This document shows, piece by piece, positions 23,220 to 31,469 of a stretch of 56,602 bases of DNA. The DNA is from an uncultured Clostridia bacterium (GTDB lineage: Bacteria; Bacillota; Clostridia; TANB77; CAG-508): positions 1-56,602 of the forward strand of contig CANQEM010000009.1 in the NCBI GenBank assembly GCA_947594935.1, written 5' to 3'. The translations under genes and the position numbers were made by a program. Positions within the stretch are counted from its first letter, which is position 1. Every line of letters starts with the position of its first letter. The notes beneath the pieces were generated by a model that worked only from the letters and a program-made list of their open reading frames with translations, ran no database searches and was not told where the DNA came from.

Positions 23220-24428
23220 ATGGAAGAAAGAAGTTTAAGAATAACAGGGGCAGATACTAATTTTTTCAGCAAAATTACAAACACATTAACACGTATGTTA
23301 ATACCAACAAAAATTGGAATTAACGGTATGTTTGTAGCAATGAAAAGAAATGCGATGATAAAAGCATATGAAAATTATGCAAAAAACAACACAGACGAAC
23401 AAGAGAAAAAATTTGAAGAAGCATATACAACATATCTAGAAGCATTAGATAAATATATAATGGACTCAATTTATAAAAAAGTAAAAAATGGTACAGCATC
23501 AGAATTTGAAAAAGGTGCAATGTCAAAATATTATGAAGTAACAAGTTTAAAAGAAAAAGAATATGTAGAATATAAATATCGTAAACAAAAATATCTAATA
23601 GAGCTAGATTGGGAAGGAGTTCGCACAAGCGGAAAAGAAAAGAACATACAAAAATATACAGCATTTTATCTATATAAAATGGATTCACTATACAAAGCAA
23701 TTTTGAAAAATTATTCTATTAAGCTAGCAGATGAAACAAATGTATATGACTCCGCAAAAGAGTGGATATACACTAAAATTTTCTATACACTAGAAGAATA
23801 TGTTCAAAACATATTATCAATAAAAATTGAAAAATATCCAGATGAATTTAAAGGAATAGAAGCAGAATATCAAAGATTTCAAGGCTTTACAGTTGGCAAA
23901 CTTGATACAAGAGATATAATAGAAAAAAATATGATTTTACTAGGAATCAGCAGAAAACTATTTACACACAGCATACCACTAATTGTAGCAGAACAATGCT
24001 ATGAAAAATTACTAAAAGATGCAAGAACACTTTTGCAAGACACAAAAATCGCAAATAAGAGAGAAAGAGCATACTCAATGTTGATAAACCTATTAGAGGA
24101 CTTTTATTCAAGGTTGTTAGCCACAAAGGTTTATTGGGAAGACTTGGGAGAAAGAGAAAAATTCAAGAAATTTTGGGACAAGTATCAAGAAATTTCAGCT
24201 CAAAAGGAAACAGATTTTGCTGAATATGTAAAACAAAAGGAAATTCTATTCATTAAAGAAGACTTAAAGAAAATACGCAATACAAAAGTAGATTATTCAA
24301 AACTAGAAAAATACTACAAGAGAAAATTGGTAGATTACTCAGCAATTCGTGAACTAAAAAATAGCTATAAATCTCCACAAAAATATGTAGGAAATATCAA
24401 AGAAATTGTCGATAAGGTGCGTGTATAA
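23220..24428 (+). CDS. Unknown all-helical protein in the phoH position
   Basis: I do not recognise this 402-residue protein. It is strongly helical and rich in Lys, Glu and Tyr, with no signal peptide, membrane segment or evident catalytic motif; FFSKITNTLTRMLIPTKIGINGM near the N-terminus (about 15-37) and the Tyr-rich KYYKRKLVDYSAIREL near the C-terminus may be family signatures. The start is the second ATG, eight bases after AAGGAGGA. In most spore formers the order is yqfC-yqfD-phoH-(pgpH)-ybeY; here this gene takes the place of phoH, separated from ybeY by only two bases. A role in sporulation or RNA metabolism is suggested only by position. Confidence 0.6.
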   Translation: MEERSLRITGADTNFFSKITNTLTRMLIPTKIGINGMFVAMKRNAMIKAYENYAKNNTDEQEKKFEEAYTTYLEALDKYIMDSIYKKVKNGTASEFEKGAMSKYYEVTSLKEKEYVEYKYRKQKYLIELDWEGVRTSGKEKNIQKYTAFYLYKMDSLYKAILKNYSIKLADETNVYDSAKEWIYTKIFYTLEEYVQNILSIKIEKYPDEFKGIEAEYQRFQGFTVGKLDTRDIIEKNMILLGISRKLFTHSIPLIVAEQCYEKLLKDARTLLQDTKIANKRERAYSMLINLLEDFYSRLLATKVYWEDLGEREKFKKFWDKYQEISAQKETDFAEYVKQKEILFIKEDLKKIRNTKVDYSKLEKYYKRKLVDYSAIRELKNSYKSPQKYVGNIKEIVDKVRV

Positions 24429-24430
24429 TA

Positions 24431-24901
24431 ATGTTCGAAATTGTATATAATGGAGTAGAGCCAAAAGAAGATTATGAAAAAATAATTGAAAAAGTATTAG
24501 AAAAATGTTATGAAGAAGAACATCTACAAGATAGCAAACTTATTATTACAATTACATTAACAACACCTGAATATATTCAAAAAATAAACAAAGAATATAG
24601 AAAAATAGATAGAGCTACTGATGTTCTATCTTTTCCTATGTTTGAAAAACAAGAAATAGACGAGAAAGTTAATGCCCAAAACTTTTTATATGAAGATATG
24701 CTTGGAGATATTGTAATATCAATAGAAAAAGTCGAAGAACAGGCAAAAGAATATGGACATAGCTTTGAAAGAGAACTAAGTTATATGGTAGTACATGGTT
24801 TTTATCATTTAATGGGATATGACCACATAGAAGCACAAGACAAAGAAGTCATGAGAGCAAAAGAAGAAACAATTTTAAAACAATTAGAAATAAATAGATA
24901 A
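24431..24901 (+). CDS. ybeY: YbeY, rRNA maturation endoribonuclease
   Basis: This 156-residue metallo-endoribonuclease matures the 16S rRNA 3' end and takes part in ribosome quality control. It has NKEYRKIDRATDVLSFPM and LGDIVIS, and the zinc motif VHGFYHLMGYDH, where three His coordinate the metal. Length is standard. It starts two bases after the unknown gene and has little ribosome site of its own, so it should be translated by coupling. Confidence 0.95.
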   Translation: MFEIVYNGVEPKEDYEKIIEKVLEKCYEEEHLQDSKLIITITLTTPEYIQKINKEYRKIDRATDVLSFPMFEKQEIDEKVNAQNFLYEDMLGDIVISIEKVEEQAKEYGHSFERELSYMVVHGFYHLMGYDHIEAQDKEVMRAKEETILKQLEINR

Positions 24902-24930
24902 AATATCAAACACAGAAAGGAAAGGTAGAG

Positions 24931-26028
24931 ATGGAAAAAGGTGGTACAAAATTCCTAATTTGTATTTTAGTAGTACTTATTTTAGTTGCTGGTGGAGTGC
25001 TAGGCTACAAAATATTAAGGGACAAAAATAATGCACAAAATCAAACAGAAACACAAGCAGAAGAAGCAGATGAAGCACTTGTCACAGAAATAAAGCAGAA
25101 AGAAATCAAAACCTTCAAAGGAAATGACAGACCAGTTGCAATTATGTATGACAACCATAACCAAGCATGGCCACAAGCAGGTTTAAATAAAGCTTATCTA
25201 GTATATGAAATTATAGTAGAAGGTGGAGAAACCAGGCTAATGGCACTTTACAAGGGAGCAGATGTATCACTAATAGGACCTGTTAGAAGTGCAAGACATT
25301 ACTTCTTAGATTATGCGATGGAAAATGATGCAATCTATGTTCATTTTGGATGGAGTCCACAAGCAGAAAGTGACATCAAGAAATATGCAATACATAATAT
25401 AAATGGTATTTATGAAGATGGTTCAACATTTTGGCGTAGCAAAGAAAAATATGCTCCACACAATGCTGTAACAAGTATGAAAAATCTATTGCAATCTGCA
25501 AAAACAAAAGGATATAGAACAACATCAGAAAAAGAAAGTGTTTTAAAATATACAGCAGATGAAATCAACTTAGAAGATGCAAGAACAGCAACATCAATTA
25601 CAATACCACATTCAGACCTTCAAACAGTAAAATATGAATATGACGAAGAGAATAAAGTGTATAAAAGATTTGCTAGAAATAAACAACAAACAGATTGGGA
25701 AACCTCAGAACCAATTATAACAAAAAATGTTATTATAACAAAATGTGATAACTACACTCTACAAGATACAGAAAATAAAGGAAGACAAGGACTAAAAAAT
25801 ATCGGAACTTTTGATGGATATTATTTAACAAATGGAAAAGTTATTGAGATAAAATGTATTAAAAATGCAAGAAATGAAAAGACGGTTTATCAAGACTTAG
25901 AAGGTAATGAAATACAAGTAAATGATGGAAATACATGGATAAACATTTGCCCAGTAAATGCGAATATTGTAATAGAACCAGCTATTCAAGAAACACCAGT
26001 TGAAAATACAGCAAATGTAAATGTATAG
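24931..26028 (+). CDS. YerB-like DUF3048 protein
   Basis: This 365-residue extracytoplasmic protein is anchored by one N-terminal membrane segment (about 7-27); there is no lipobox Cys, unlike B. subtilis YerB. The DUF3048 signature is clear: RPVAIMYDNHNQAWPQAGLNKAY, EIIVEGGETRLMALY, GPVRSARHYFLDYA and the HFGWSPQA stretch. Function is unknown; the fold may have nuclease or hydrolase ancestry, but no activity is shown. Ribosome site GAAAGGAAAGG. It belongs to the string of genes from pdaA onward. Confidence 0.82.
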   Translation: MEKGGTKFLICILVVLILVAGGVLGYKILRDKNNAQNQTETQAEEADEALVTEIKQKEIKTFKGNDRPVAIMYDNHNQAWPQAGLNKAYLVYEIIVEGGETRLMALYKGADVSLIGPVRSARHYFLDYAMENDAIYVHFGWSPQAESDIKKYAIHNINGIYEDGSTFWRSKEKYAPHNAVTSMKNLLQSAKTKGYRTTSEKESVLKYTADEINLEDARTATSITIPHSDLQTVKYEYDEENKVYKRFARNKQQTDWETSEPIITKNVIITKCDNYTLQDTENKGRQGLKNIGTFDGYYLTNGKVIEIKCIKNARNEKTVYQDLEGNEIQVNDGNTWINICPVNANIVIEPAIQETPVENTANVNV

Positions 26029-26046
26029 AAGAAAGGATGAGTATAA

Positions 26047-26382
26047 ATGAATGTTTATGATACAGCAAATAGACTAGCACAAGAGATAAAAGCCTCAGAA
26101 GAATATGTTAATTTTAAAACAGCAAAAGATGCCATTAAATTAAACAGTGAATTAGATAGCAAAATAAAAGAATTTGATGTTGCACGTTATACTAGCCAAT
26201 TGGAATCTATGCAAACAGGAAAAACAGATGAGGAAAAGATGAAAAAGGTACAAGAACTTTATACAGAACTAATAGAAGAGCCAGATGCCAAAAGATATTT
26301 TGAAGCTGAAACCAAATTTAATATTCTAGTAGCAGATGTCAATAAAATCATTGGAGAAGCAATTCGAGAGGTAATGGAATAA
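26047..26382 (+). CDS. YlbF/YmcA-family protein
   Basis: This 111-residue all-alpha protein belongs to the Com_YlbF family. In B. subtilis, YlbF, YmcA and YaaT form a complex that affects mRNA maturation with RNase Y and speeds Spo0A phosphorylation. The family pattern is the start VYDTANRLAQEIKASEEYVNFKTAK, then LNSELDSKIKEF and the LYTELIEEPDAKRYFEAETKFN stretch. An AAAGGATGAG site precedes the ATG. Which of the family members it equals is unclear; the name is kept general. Confidence 0.85.
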   Translation: MNVYDTANRLAQEIKASEEYVNFKTAKDAIKLNSELDSKIKEFDVARYTSQLESMQTGKTDEEKMKKVQELYTELIEEPDAKRYFEAETKFNILVADVNKIIGEAIREVME

Positions 26383-26406
26383 AGTTAAAGAGGAAAGGAA
26401 TAAAGA

Positions 26407-27096
26407 GTGGAATTTGTAATAATTTTTATTATCAGTACCATATTATTAGCAATAACTGCTTGGATATTCGGAGTAAATATGAAAAAACTAAAAGAAATGA
26501 CAAATATTAAAGAACTAGACGAAATTGCAGAAAAATATCCAAGCAATCTGCAAATGTGCCAAGATTATTTGAAAAAATTAAATAATACAAAAGTGAAAGT
26601 ACAAGAAGATAACAATTCAGAAACAACAGTATATGTAGCACTTTCAGATAAAATTTTTATTGGAAATATGAAAGGAAGTTATGCAAGAATTCAAACTATT
26701 GCTCATGAGTGTTTACATACAATTCAAAATCGAAAGATTTTACTTTTTAATTTTATTTTTTCTAATATATATCTTTTATATTATGCAGTTATTGCAATTT
26801 TAGGCATTGCCAGAATAATTCCAAGCCCAATGACTTTTCTAACAATATTGTGTATTTTATCACTTGTATATTATTCAGTAAAAATGTATATAGAAAATGA
26901 TGCAATGATAAAAGCAAGATTTTTGGCAAAAGATTATATGCAGGAAAAACAAATATCTACGCAAGAAGAAATTAACAAATTAGTAGAACAATATGATAAA
27001 GTTAATGACTTAGGAATTCGTGCGGTTCAATATAAAATACTTGCAGGAATTTTGCTCAAAATCGCAGTAATATCAATCATATTTTTGACTTTATAA
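26407..27096 (+). CDS. Membrane protein with an HExxH metallopeptidase motif
   Basis: This 229-residue protein begins with a membrane segment (about 2-22), followed by a soluble stretch and HECLHTIQ (about residue 99), a gluzincin-type zinc motif, then two or three more membrane helices (about 112-160 and 208-227). An Asp/Asn-rich NDAMIKA after the third helix could supply the third ligand. It resembles the layout of YugP-type zinc membrane peptidases, but is smaller and lacks clear further matches. The start is GTG with AGGAAAGGAAT upstream. Last gene of the run; tRNA-Gly follows with its own promoter. Confidence 0.55.
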   Translation: MEFVIIFIISTILLAITAWIFGVNMKKLKEMTNIKELDEIAEKYPSNLQMCQDYLKKLNNTKVKVQEDNNSETTVYVALSDKIFIGNMKGSYARIQTIAHECLHTIQNRKILLFNFIFSNIYLLYYAVIAILGIARIIPSPMTFLTILCILSLVYYSVKMYIENDAMIKARFLAKDYMQEKQISTQEEINKLVEQYDKVNDLGIRAVQYKILAGILLKIAVISIIFLTL

Positions 27097-27126
27097 TAAA
27101 AAGCATAAAAAAGTTATAAAAAACTC

Positions 27127-27155
27127 TTGACAAAAATAAGAATATGATTTATAAT
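27127..27155 (+). promoter_or_regulatory. Consensus promoter of tRNA-Gly
   Basis: TTGACA and TATAAT are separated by exactly 17 bases, 22 bases before the mature tRNA. Confidence 0.85.
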
Positions 27156-27176
27156 CTATAATTGTCAAGAGAAAAT

Positions 27177-27250
<74 letters not shown>

Positions 27251-27258
27251 GAGATGAA

Positions 27259-27289
27259 CCATACAATACATTGTATGGCTATTTTTTTA
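27259..27289 (+). terminator. Terminator of tRNA-Gly
   Basis: CCATACAA and TTGTATGG form an 8-bp stem around a TACA loop, followed three bases later by seven T. Confidence 0.8.
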
Positions 27290-27315
27290 ATATTAAAGAT
27301 TTAAGGAGATTAAAA

Positions 27316-28095
27316 ATGATTGATTTTAACCAAGCTTTAATTGCCTTCAAAAAGTATGTAAAAAATTATGATATAGAATATGGAAAAATTGAATTAAAAA
27401 TAAGGCATACTTATGGTGTTGTCAATGCAAGCGAGTATATTGCAAAAAAATTGTCGTTGGATAAAGAAAATATAGAATTAGCAAAATTGATAGCATTATT
27501 ACATGATATAGGAAGATTTGAACAAATAAAAAAATTCGATTGTTTTATAGACAATAACAATATTGACCACGCTATATTAGGAAATGAAATTTTATTTAAA
27601 AATAATCTTATTAGAAATTTTATAAAAGACACAAAATATGATAATATTATTTCTAAATCAATACTAAACCATAATAGATTGTCCATAGAAGATGGTTTGA
27701 CTGATAAAGAACTATTACACGCTAAAATAATTAGAGATGCAGACAAAACAGATAATTTTAGAGTAAAAGCAACAGAAGGTTTTGAAAATATTATTGATAA
27801 TTCAAGTAAGGAAATTTTAGAAAACGATACAATCTCAGATAATATATTTAAAAATTTTATGAATAGCGAAATAATTGTAAGAGAAGATAGAAAAACATAT
27901 ATGGATTTTTGGGTTTCTTACATAGCTTTTATATTTGATTTTAATTACAAAGCAGGTCTAGAATATATACAACAAATGAACTATATTGATAAAATAGTTA
28001 ATAGATTAGACTACAAAAATGTAGACACAAAGCAGAAAATGGAAAAAATAAGAAACCATGCGTTACAATACATAGAAAGTAGATTAAACCAGTAG
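27316..28095 (+). CDS. HD-domain phosphohydrolase
   Basis: This 259-residue soluble protein has an HD domain with the metal ligands H (in RHTYGVVNAS), HD in ALLHDIGRFEQ, a later His in NHNRLS and D in IRDADKTDNF. Such stand-alone HD proteins hydrolyse phosphates of nucleotides or signalling molecules; the substrate cannot be read from the sequence. I begin at the ATG after AAGGAG; a longer in-frame reading would run into the tRNA-Gly gene. The gene stands alone between the tRNA and the GC-rich cassette, and its base composition is the AT-rich type of the genome. Confidence 0.75.
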   Translation: MIDFNQALIAFKKYVKNYDIEYGKIELKIRHTYGVVNASEYIAKKLSLDKENIELAKLIALLHDIGRFEQIKKFDCFIDNNNIDHAILGNEILFKNNLIRNFIKDTKYDNIISKSILNHNRLSIEDGLTDKELLHAKIIRDADKTDNFRVKATEGFENIIDNSSKEILENDTISDNIFKNFMNSEIIVREDRKTYMDFWVSYIAFIFDFNYKAGLEYIQQMNYIDKIVNRLDYKNVDTKQKMEKIRNHALQYIESRLNQ

Positions 28096-28125
28096 ATATT
28101 TATCATCGTTTCCCATGGTTGCAAA

Positions 28126-28154
28126 TTGACATTTTATGTAAAATATGGTATAAT
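28126..28154 (+). promoter_or_regulatory. Consensus promoter of the GC-rich cassette
   Basis: Perfect TTGACA and TATAAT are separated by 17 bases, with an extended -10 TG at 28146. The promoter itself is AT-rich like the host; the GC-rich DNA begins about 50 bases downstream. Confidence 0.85.
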
Positions 28155-28203
28155 TAAAAGTGATAATTTGTAATACCCAAAAAAAACGAGAGGGGATAAT
28201 GAG

Positions 28204-28554
28204 ATGAGACTTTTGAATATGCTTAACGCACACAGGGATGCCATTGAGGATGGCTTCCATTGGTTCCGGGCAATGGCACGGCGAGTAGCCCGTTTCATCT
28301 GGCTGATGGCCGCTGTGGGGCTGCTGCTCAACGTAGTAGCGACATACGTCCCGGAATTCACGGAACGGTTCCCAGTGCTGTACGCATGGTTCGACGGATG
28401 GCTCCAGGTAGCGGAGTTTGTCGTGAGGACTGGTGTAACAGCAATCAATGCTCTGTTTACAGGGCATTGGATGCGGACTGCAAGTGAATTCAGTGGCGCC
28501 CTGGCAGAGGGCGTGAGTCAGTTTGTAGAGTGGTTGGGAACTGTACGTTTCTGA
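28204..28554 (+). CDS. Foreign-looking GC-rich gene for a small membrane protein
   Basis: I do not recognise this 116-residue protein. The N-terminal part is basic and helical (HRDAIEDGFHWFRAMARRVAR), one membrane segment spans about 29-49, and the rest is amphipathic with many Trp, Phe and Ala (for example LYAWFDGWLQVAEF and ASEFSGALAEGV). The DNA is strikingly GC-rich: by count, 137 of the 240 bases at 28261-28500 are G or C, against 12 of 60 at 27361-27420 next door, and Leu codons are CTG/CTC rather than TTA/CTA. It has its own consensus promoter, a GAGAGGGG ribosome site and a strong terminator, so it is a self-contained unit, probably acquired horizontally. A holin-like, toxin-like or small regulator role cannot be distinguished. 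Confidence 0.65.
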   Translation: MRLLNMLNAHRDAIEDGFHWFRAMARRVARFIWLMAAVGLLLNVVATYVPEFTERFPVLYAWFDGWLQVAEFVVRTGVTAINALFTGHWMRTASEFSGALAEGVSQFVEWLGTVRF

Positions 28555-28566
28555 CCAGAATTTGGG

Positions 28567-28604
28567 AGGACCTACCGGTAGACTACCGGTGGGTACCTTT
28601 TTTT
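28567..28604 (+). terminator. Strong GC-rich terminator of the cassette
   Basis: ACCTACCGGTA (28570-28580) pairs with TACCGGTGGGT (28584-28594) around a GAC loop and runs into seven T. It closes the foreign unit. Confidence 0.88.
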
Positions 28605-28687
28605 GTGTATAAAATAAAAAAAACCACAAAAATGGTTGATATTTTTTAAAATTTAATATAAAATTTAAAGAGTTAAAGGAGGAAACT

Positions 28688-29347
28688 ATGATTACCTTAA
28701 AAGATATATGCGAAAACGAAGAAATAAATGCCCTTATAAAAGGGGCACAAAAACAGCTAAATGCCTTAGGATACACTGAACACGGACATAGGCACATTTC
28801 TATTGTATCTAAACGTGCAGGAGATATTTTACAACAATTAGGGTATCCAGAAAGAACAATAGAATTAGCTCGAATAGCTGGATATTTGCATGACATTGGA
28901 AACTGTGTAAACAGAACTGACCATGCACAAAGTGGAGCAATACTTGCTTATGAAATTCTAAAAGACATGGGAATGCCAGTTGAAGAAAGAACAGAGATAA
29001 CAATGGCAATAGGGAACCATGATGAAGAAACAGGAACAGCAGTTAGTGATATATCGGCAGCAATTATCTTAGCAGATAAATCAGATGCACACAGAGATAG
29101 AGTTTGCAACCCAAATTTAGGAACATTTGATATTCACGACAGAGTAAACTATGCGGTAACAAAATCTAGCCTTACACTAGACGCAGAAAAACGTATAATA
29201 ACACTAGACCTAAAAATAGACACAGAAATTTGCCCGGTTTTAGACTACTTTGAAATATTTATGGCAAGAACAATGATGAGCAAATACGCTGCAAAATTTT
29301 TGAAAATATGGTTCTCATTAGTAATCAATGATACAAAATTATTATAA
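28688..29347 (+). CDS. HD-domain phosphohydrolase upstream of secD
   Basis: This 219-residue protein has an HD domain: HGHRHISIVSKRAG supplies the first His, GYLHDIGNCVNRTDHAQSGA the HD pair and a further His, GNHDEETGT the next, and LADKSDAHRDRV the late Asp. After about residue 150 a small beta domain follows. HD proteins in this spot next to secDF are common in Clostridia, but the substrate is unknown. The ATG follows AAGGAGGAAA. It is separated from secD by 17 bases and starts a long plus-strand operon. Confidence 0.8.
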   Translation: MITLKDICENEEINALIKGAQKQLNALGYTEHGHRHISIVSKRAGDILQQLGYPERTIELARIAGYLHDIGNCVNRTDHAQSGAILAYEILKDMGMPVEERTEITMAIGNHDEETGTAVSDISAAIILADKSDAHRDRVCNPNLGTFDIHDRVNYAVTKSSLTLDAEKRIITLDLKIDTEICPVLDYFEIFMARTMMSKYAAKFLKIWFSLVINDTKLL

Positions 29348-29364
29348 AGAAAGGATGAAAAACA

Positions 29365-30816
29365 ATGAAAAAAGCAATCAAAATTCTAACAGTTATATTT
29401 GCCATAATATTAGTTAGCATGGTAAGTTTTGTAGGAATTTACACACAAAAGCAAAATCGTATGGAAAATATTATGAAAGACTATGAATATGCAATGGACT
29501 TAAAAGGAGCCAGAATAGTTGCTATTAAGCCAACAGAAGACACAGAAGAAATCATCAAAGATGCAGAAGGAAATGTAATAGAAGAAGAATTAACAGACGA
29601 AGAAATTACAGAAAAAGGATATACAAAAGAAACAATCAATAAAAACGAAGAATATTTAACAGCAGATAATTTTAAAAAAGCTAAAAAAATCGTAGAAAAA
29701 CGTTTAGAGGGAATGGGAGTAGAAAACTACAACATTTCATTAAACGAACAAACTGGTGAAGTAAAAATAGAAATAGAAGAAAATAGTGTTACAAACGACA
29801 TAATCAGTAACATCTATTCAGTAGGAAAATTTGAAATTGTTGATAGTGAAACAGAAGAAGTTTTACTAGATAATCAATACATTAAATCATCAGGAATTCT
29901 ATATAGCTCTGAAACAGCAGGTACAGCAGTTATTTTACAAATTGAACTAAATAAAGAAGGAAGAACAAAGTTAGAAGAAATAACAAACACATATAAAACA
30001 ATAGAAGAAAGTGAAGAAGAAACCACTGACACAGAAGAAAATGAAGAAACAGATACAGCAGAAGATGAAACAGCAGAAACACAAGAAAATGGAGAAGAAG
30101 CAACAGAGGAAACAGAAGATACAACAGAAGAAAACACCCAAAAGAAAGTATCAATAAATCTAGATGGACAAACACTTTACACAAACTCTTTTGACAAACC
30201 TATTGTTAATGGAACAATACAATTAACTGTTGGAAGTGCTTCAACAGATTCAAAAACAGTAAATGAATATGCAAAAACAGCAGCAGAAATCGCAACAATT
30301 TTAAATACTGAAAAATTACCAGTAGAATACGAAATAACAGGAAATGAATTCATTTATCCAGAAATAACAGAACAAACTTTACAATATGTTGTATATGCGA
30401 TAATTGCTATATCAGTAGTTGCAATTATTTTCTTAGTTATAAAATGTAAATTCAGAGGACTTTTAGCAGGTATTTCTTTCATAGGATATGTAGCAGTTTA
30501 CCTACTATTACTTCGTTATGCAAATGTCATAATTTCAATTGAAGGCATTTTTGCAATAGCAATGGCAATGGCAGTAAACTATATTGTATCATTAAAAATA
30601 GCAGAAGGAAAAGACAAAAAAGACTACTTAGCATTTATCTCAAAAATCATACCAATTCCAATTTTCAGTGTTATATTCAGCTTTATGGAATGGATTCCAA
30701 TTGCAAGTTTTGGTATGACTCTATTTTGGGGACTAGTTTTAACAGCTGTTTTCAATTTAGGAATCACAAATCCTTTTGTTAGCATGGTAGAGAAAAAAGA
30801 AAGGAAGGATAAATAA
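29365..30816 (+). CDS. secD: Divergent SecD, protein-export accessory membrane protein
   Basis: SecD with SecF uses the proton gradient to pull exported proteins through the Sec channel. This 483-residue protein has the N-terminal membrane helix (about 5-25), DLKGARIV (like DLxGG), the P1-type domain with LTADNFKKAKKIVEKRLEGMGVENY, and five C-terminal helices (about 338-475). Two oddities: a Thr/Glu-rich acidic insert (about 214-258) in the P1 region, and N405 in AMAVNYIVS where the usual AVDANV motif carries the proton-carrying Asp (D519 in E. coli). The ribosome site is GAAAGGATG. It is followed at once by secF (stop and start overlap in TAATG). Confidence 0.8.
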   Translation: MKKAIKILTVIFAIILVSMVSFVGIYTQKQNRMENIMKDYEYAMDLKGARIVAIKPTEDTEEIIKDAEGNVIEEELTDEEITEKGYTKETINKNEEYLTADNFKKAKKIVEKRLEGMGVENYNISLNEQTGEVKIEIEENSVTNDIISNIYSVGKFEIVDSETEEVLLDNQYIKSSGILYSSETAGTAVILQIELNKEGRTKLEEITNTYKTIEESEEETTDTEENEETDTAEDETAETQENGEEATEETEDTTEENTQKKVSINLDGQTLYTNSFDKPIVNGTIQLTVGSASTDSKTVNEYAKTAAEIATILNTEKLPVEYEITGNEFIYPEITEQTLQYVVYAIIAISVVAIIFLVIKCKFRGLLAGISFIGYVAVYLLLLRYANVIISIEGIFAIAMAMAVNYIVSLKIAEGKDKKDYLAFISKIIPIPIFSVIFSFMEWIPIASFGMTLFWGLVLTAVFNLGITNPFVSMVEKKERKDK

Positions 30817-31469
30817 TGGAAAAATCAAAAAAAATTGCACTAATTATTCTAGCCATCATTTTGGTAATTATCATAGCTGGGTCAGCTGTAATATTTACAA
30901 TAGGTTTCCAATTTGACTTACTTTACCAAGGTGGAAAAAGGATAGAAATCGATTTAGAAAAAACATTTGAAACAAAAGAAATAGAAGATATATGTAAAGA
31001 AATTTTAGGAAAAGACATCAAAGTTCAAACAGTTGAAGTATATAAACAAAGTGTAAGCATATTTGCAAAAGACATTACAGAAGAACAAAAAAATGACATC
31101 ATCACAAAAATAAATGAAAAATACGGACTAGAAGTTGACGGGTCAGCATGTGAAATTATAGAAGTTGCACATACCAAACTACGTGATATATTAGAACCTT
31201 GCGCATTTCCACTTATAGTAGCAACAATAATTATTCTAATATATAGTGGAGTTAGATACATCAAAAAAACAAGTGCAGAAATTTTATTAGAAACAATAAT
31301 TGTAAATCTATTAGGACAAGCACTTCTATTTAGTATTATGGCAATTACAAGAATTCCTATTGGAGAATTAACAATACCATTAGTATTAACAGTATATGTA
31401 TTATCAAATGTATTTTGCACTACAAGAATTGAAACATATATTGCAAAAAATAAAACGGAGGAAGCATAA
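30816..31469 (+). CDS. secF: Divergent, short SecF
   Basis: This 217-residue protein is well below the usual 290-310. TM1 lies at about 8-28, then QGGKRIEIDL (the SecF/SecD GG motif), a periplasmic domain to about 125, and C-terminal helices from about 128 on. The region that normally reads LNDTVVVFDRIRE is YVLSNVFCTTRIETY here, so the conserved Asp (E. coli D213) is Asn (N198), matching the same change in SecD. At least one helix appears to be missing. With its partner it may be a proton-uncoupled or repurposed SecDF. The start overlaps the secD stop. Confidence 0.72.
   Translation: MEKSKKIALIILAIILVIIIAGSAVIFTIGFQFDLLYQGGKRIEIDLEKTFETKEIEDICKEILGKDIKVQTVEVYKQSVSIFAKDITEEQKNDIITKINEKYGLEVDGSACEIIEVAHTKLRDILEPCAFPLIVATIIILIYSGVRYIKKTSAEILLETIIVNLLGQALLFSIMAITRIPIGELTIPLVLTVYVLSNVFCTTRIETYIAKNKTEEA

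Noticed and set aside
28260..28487. A second plus-strand frame inside the GC-rich gene
   Set aside because: GC-rich DNA has few stops in all frames; the other frame has the ribosome site and promoter at the right distance.
28084..28896. A 270-codon minus-strand frame over the GC-rich cassette and its flanks
   Set aside because: It is antisense to a gene with its own promoter, ribosome site and terminator, spans coding parts of two other genes, and has no ribosome site.
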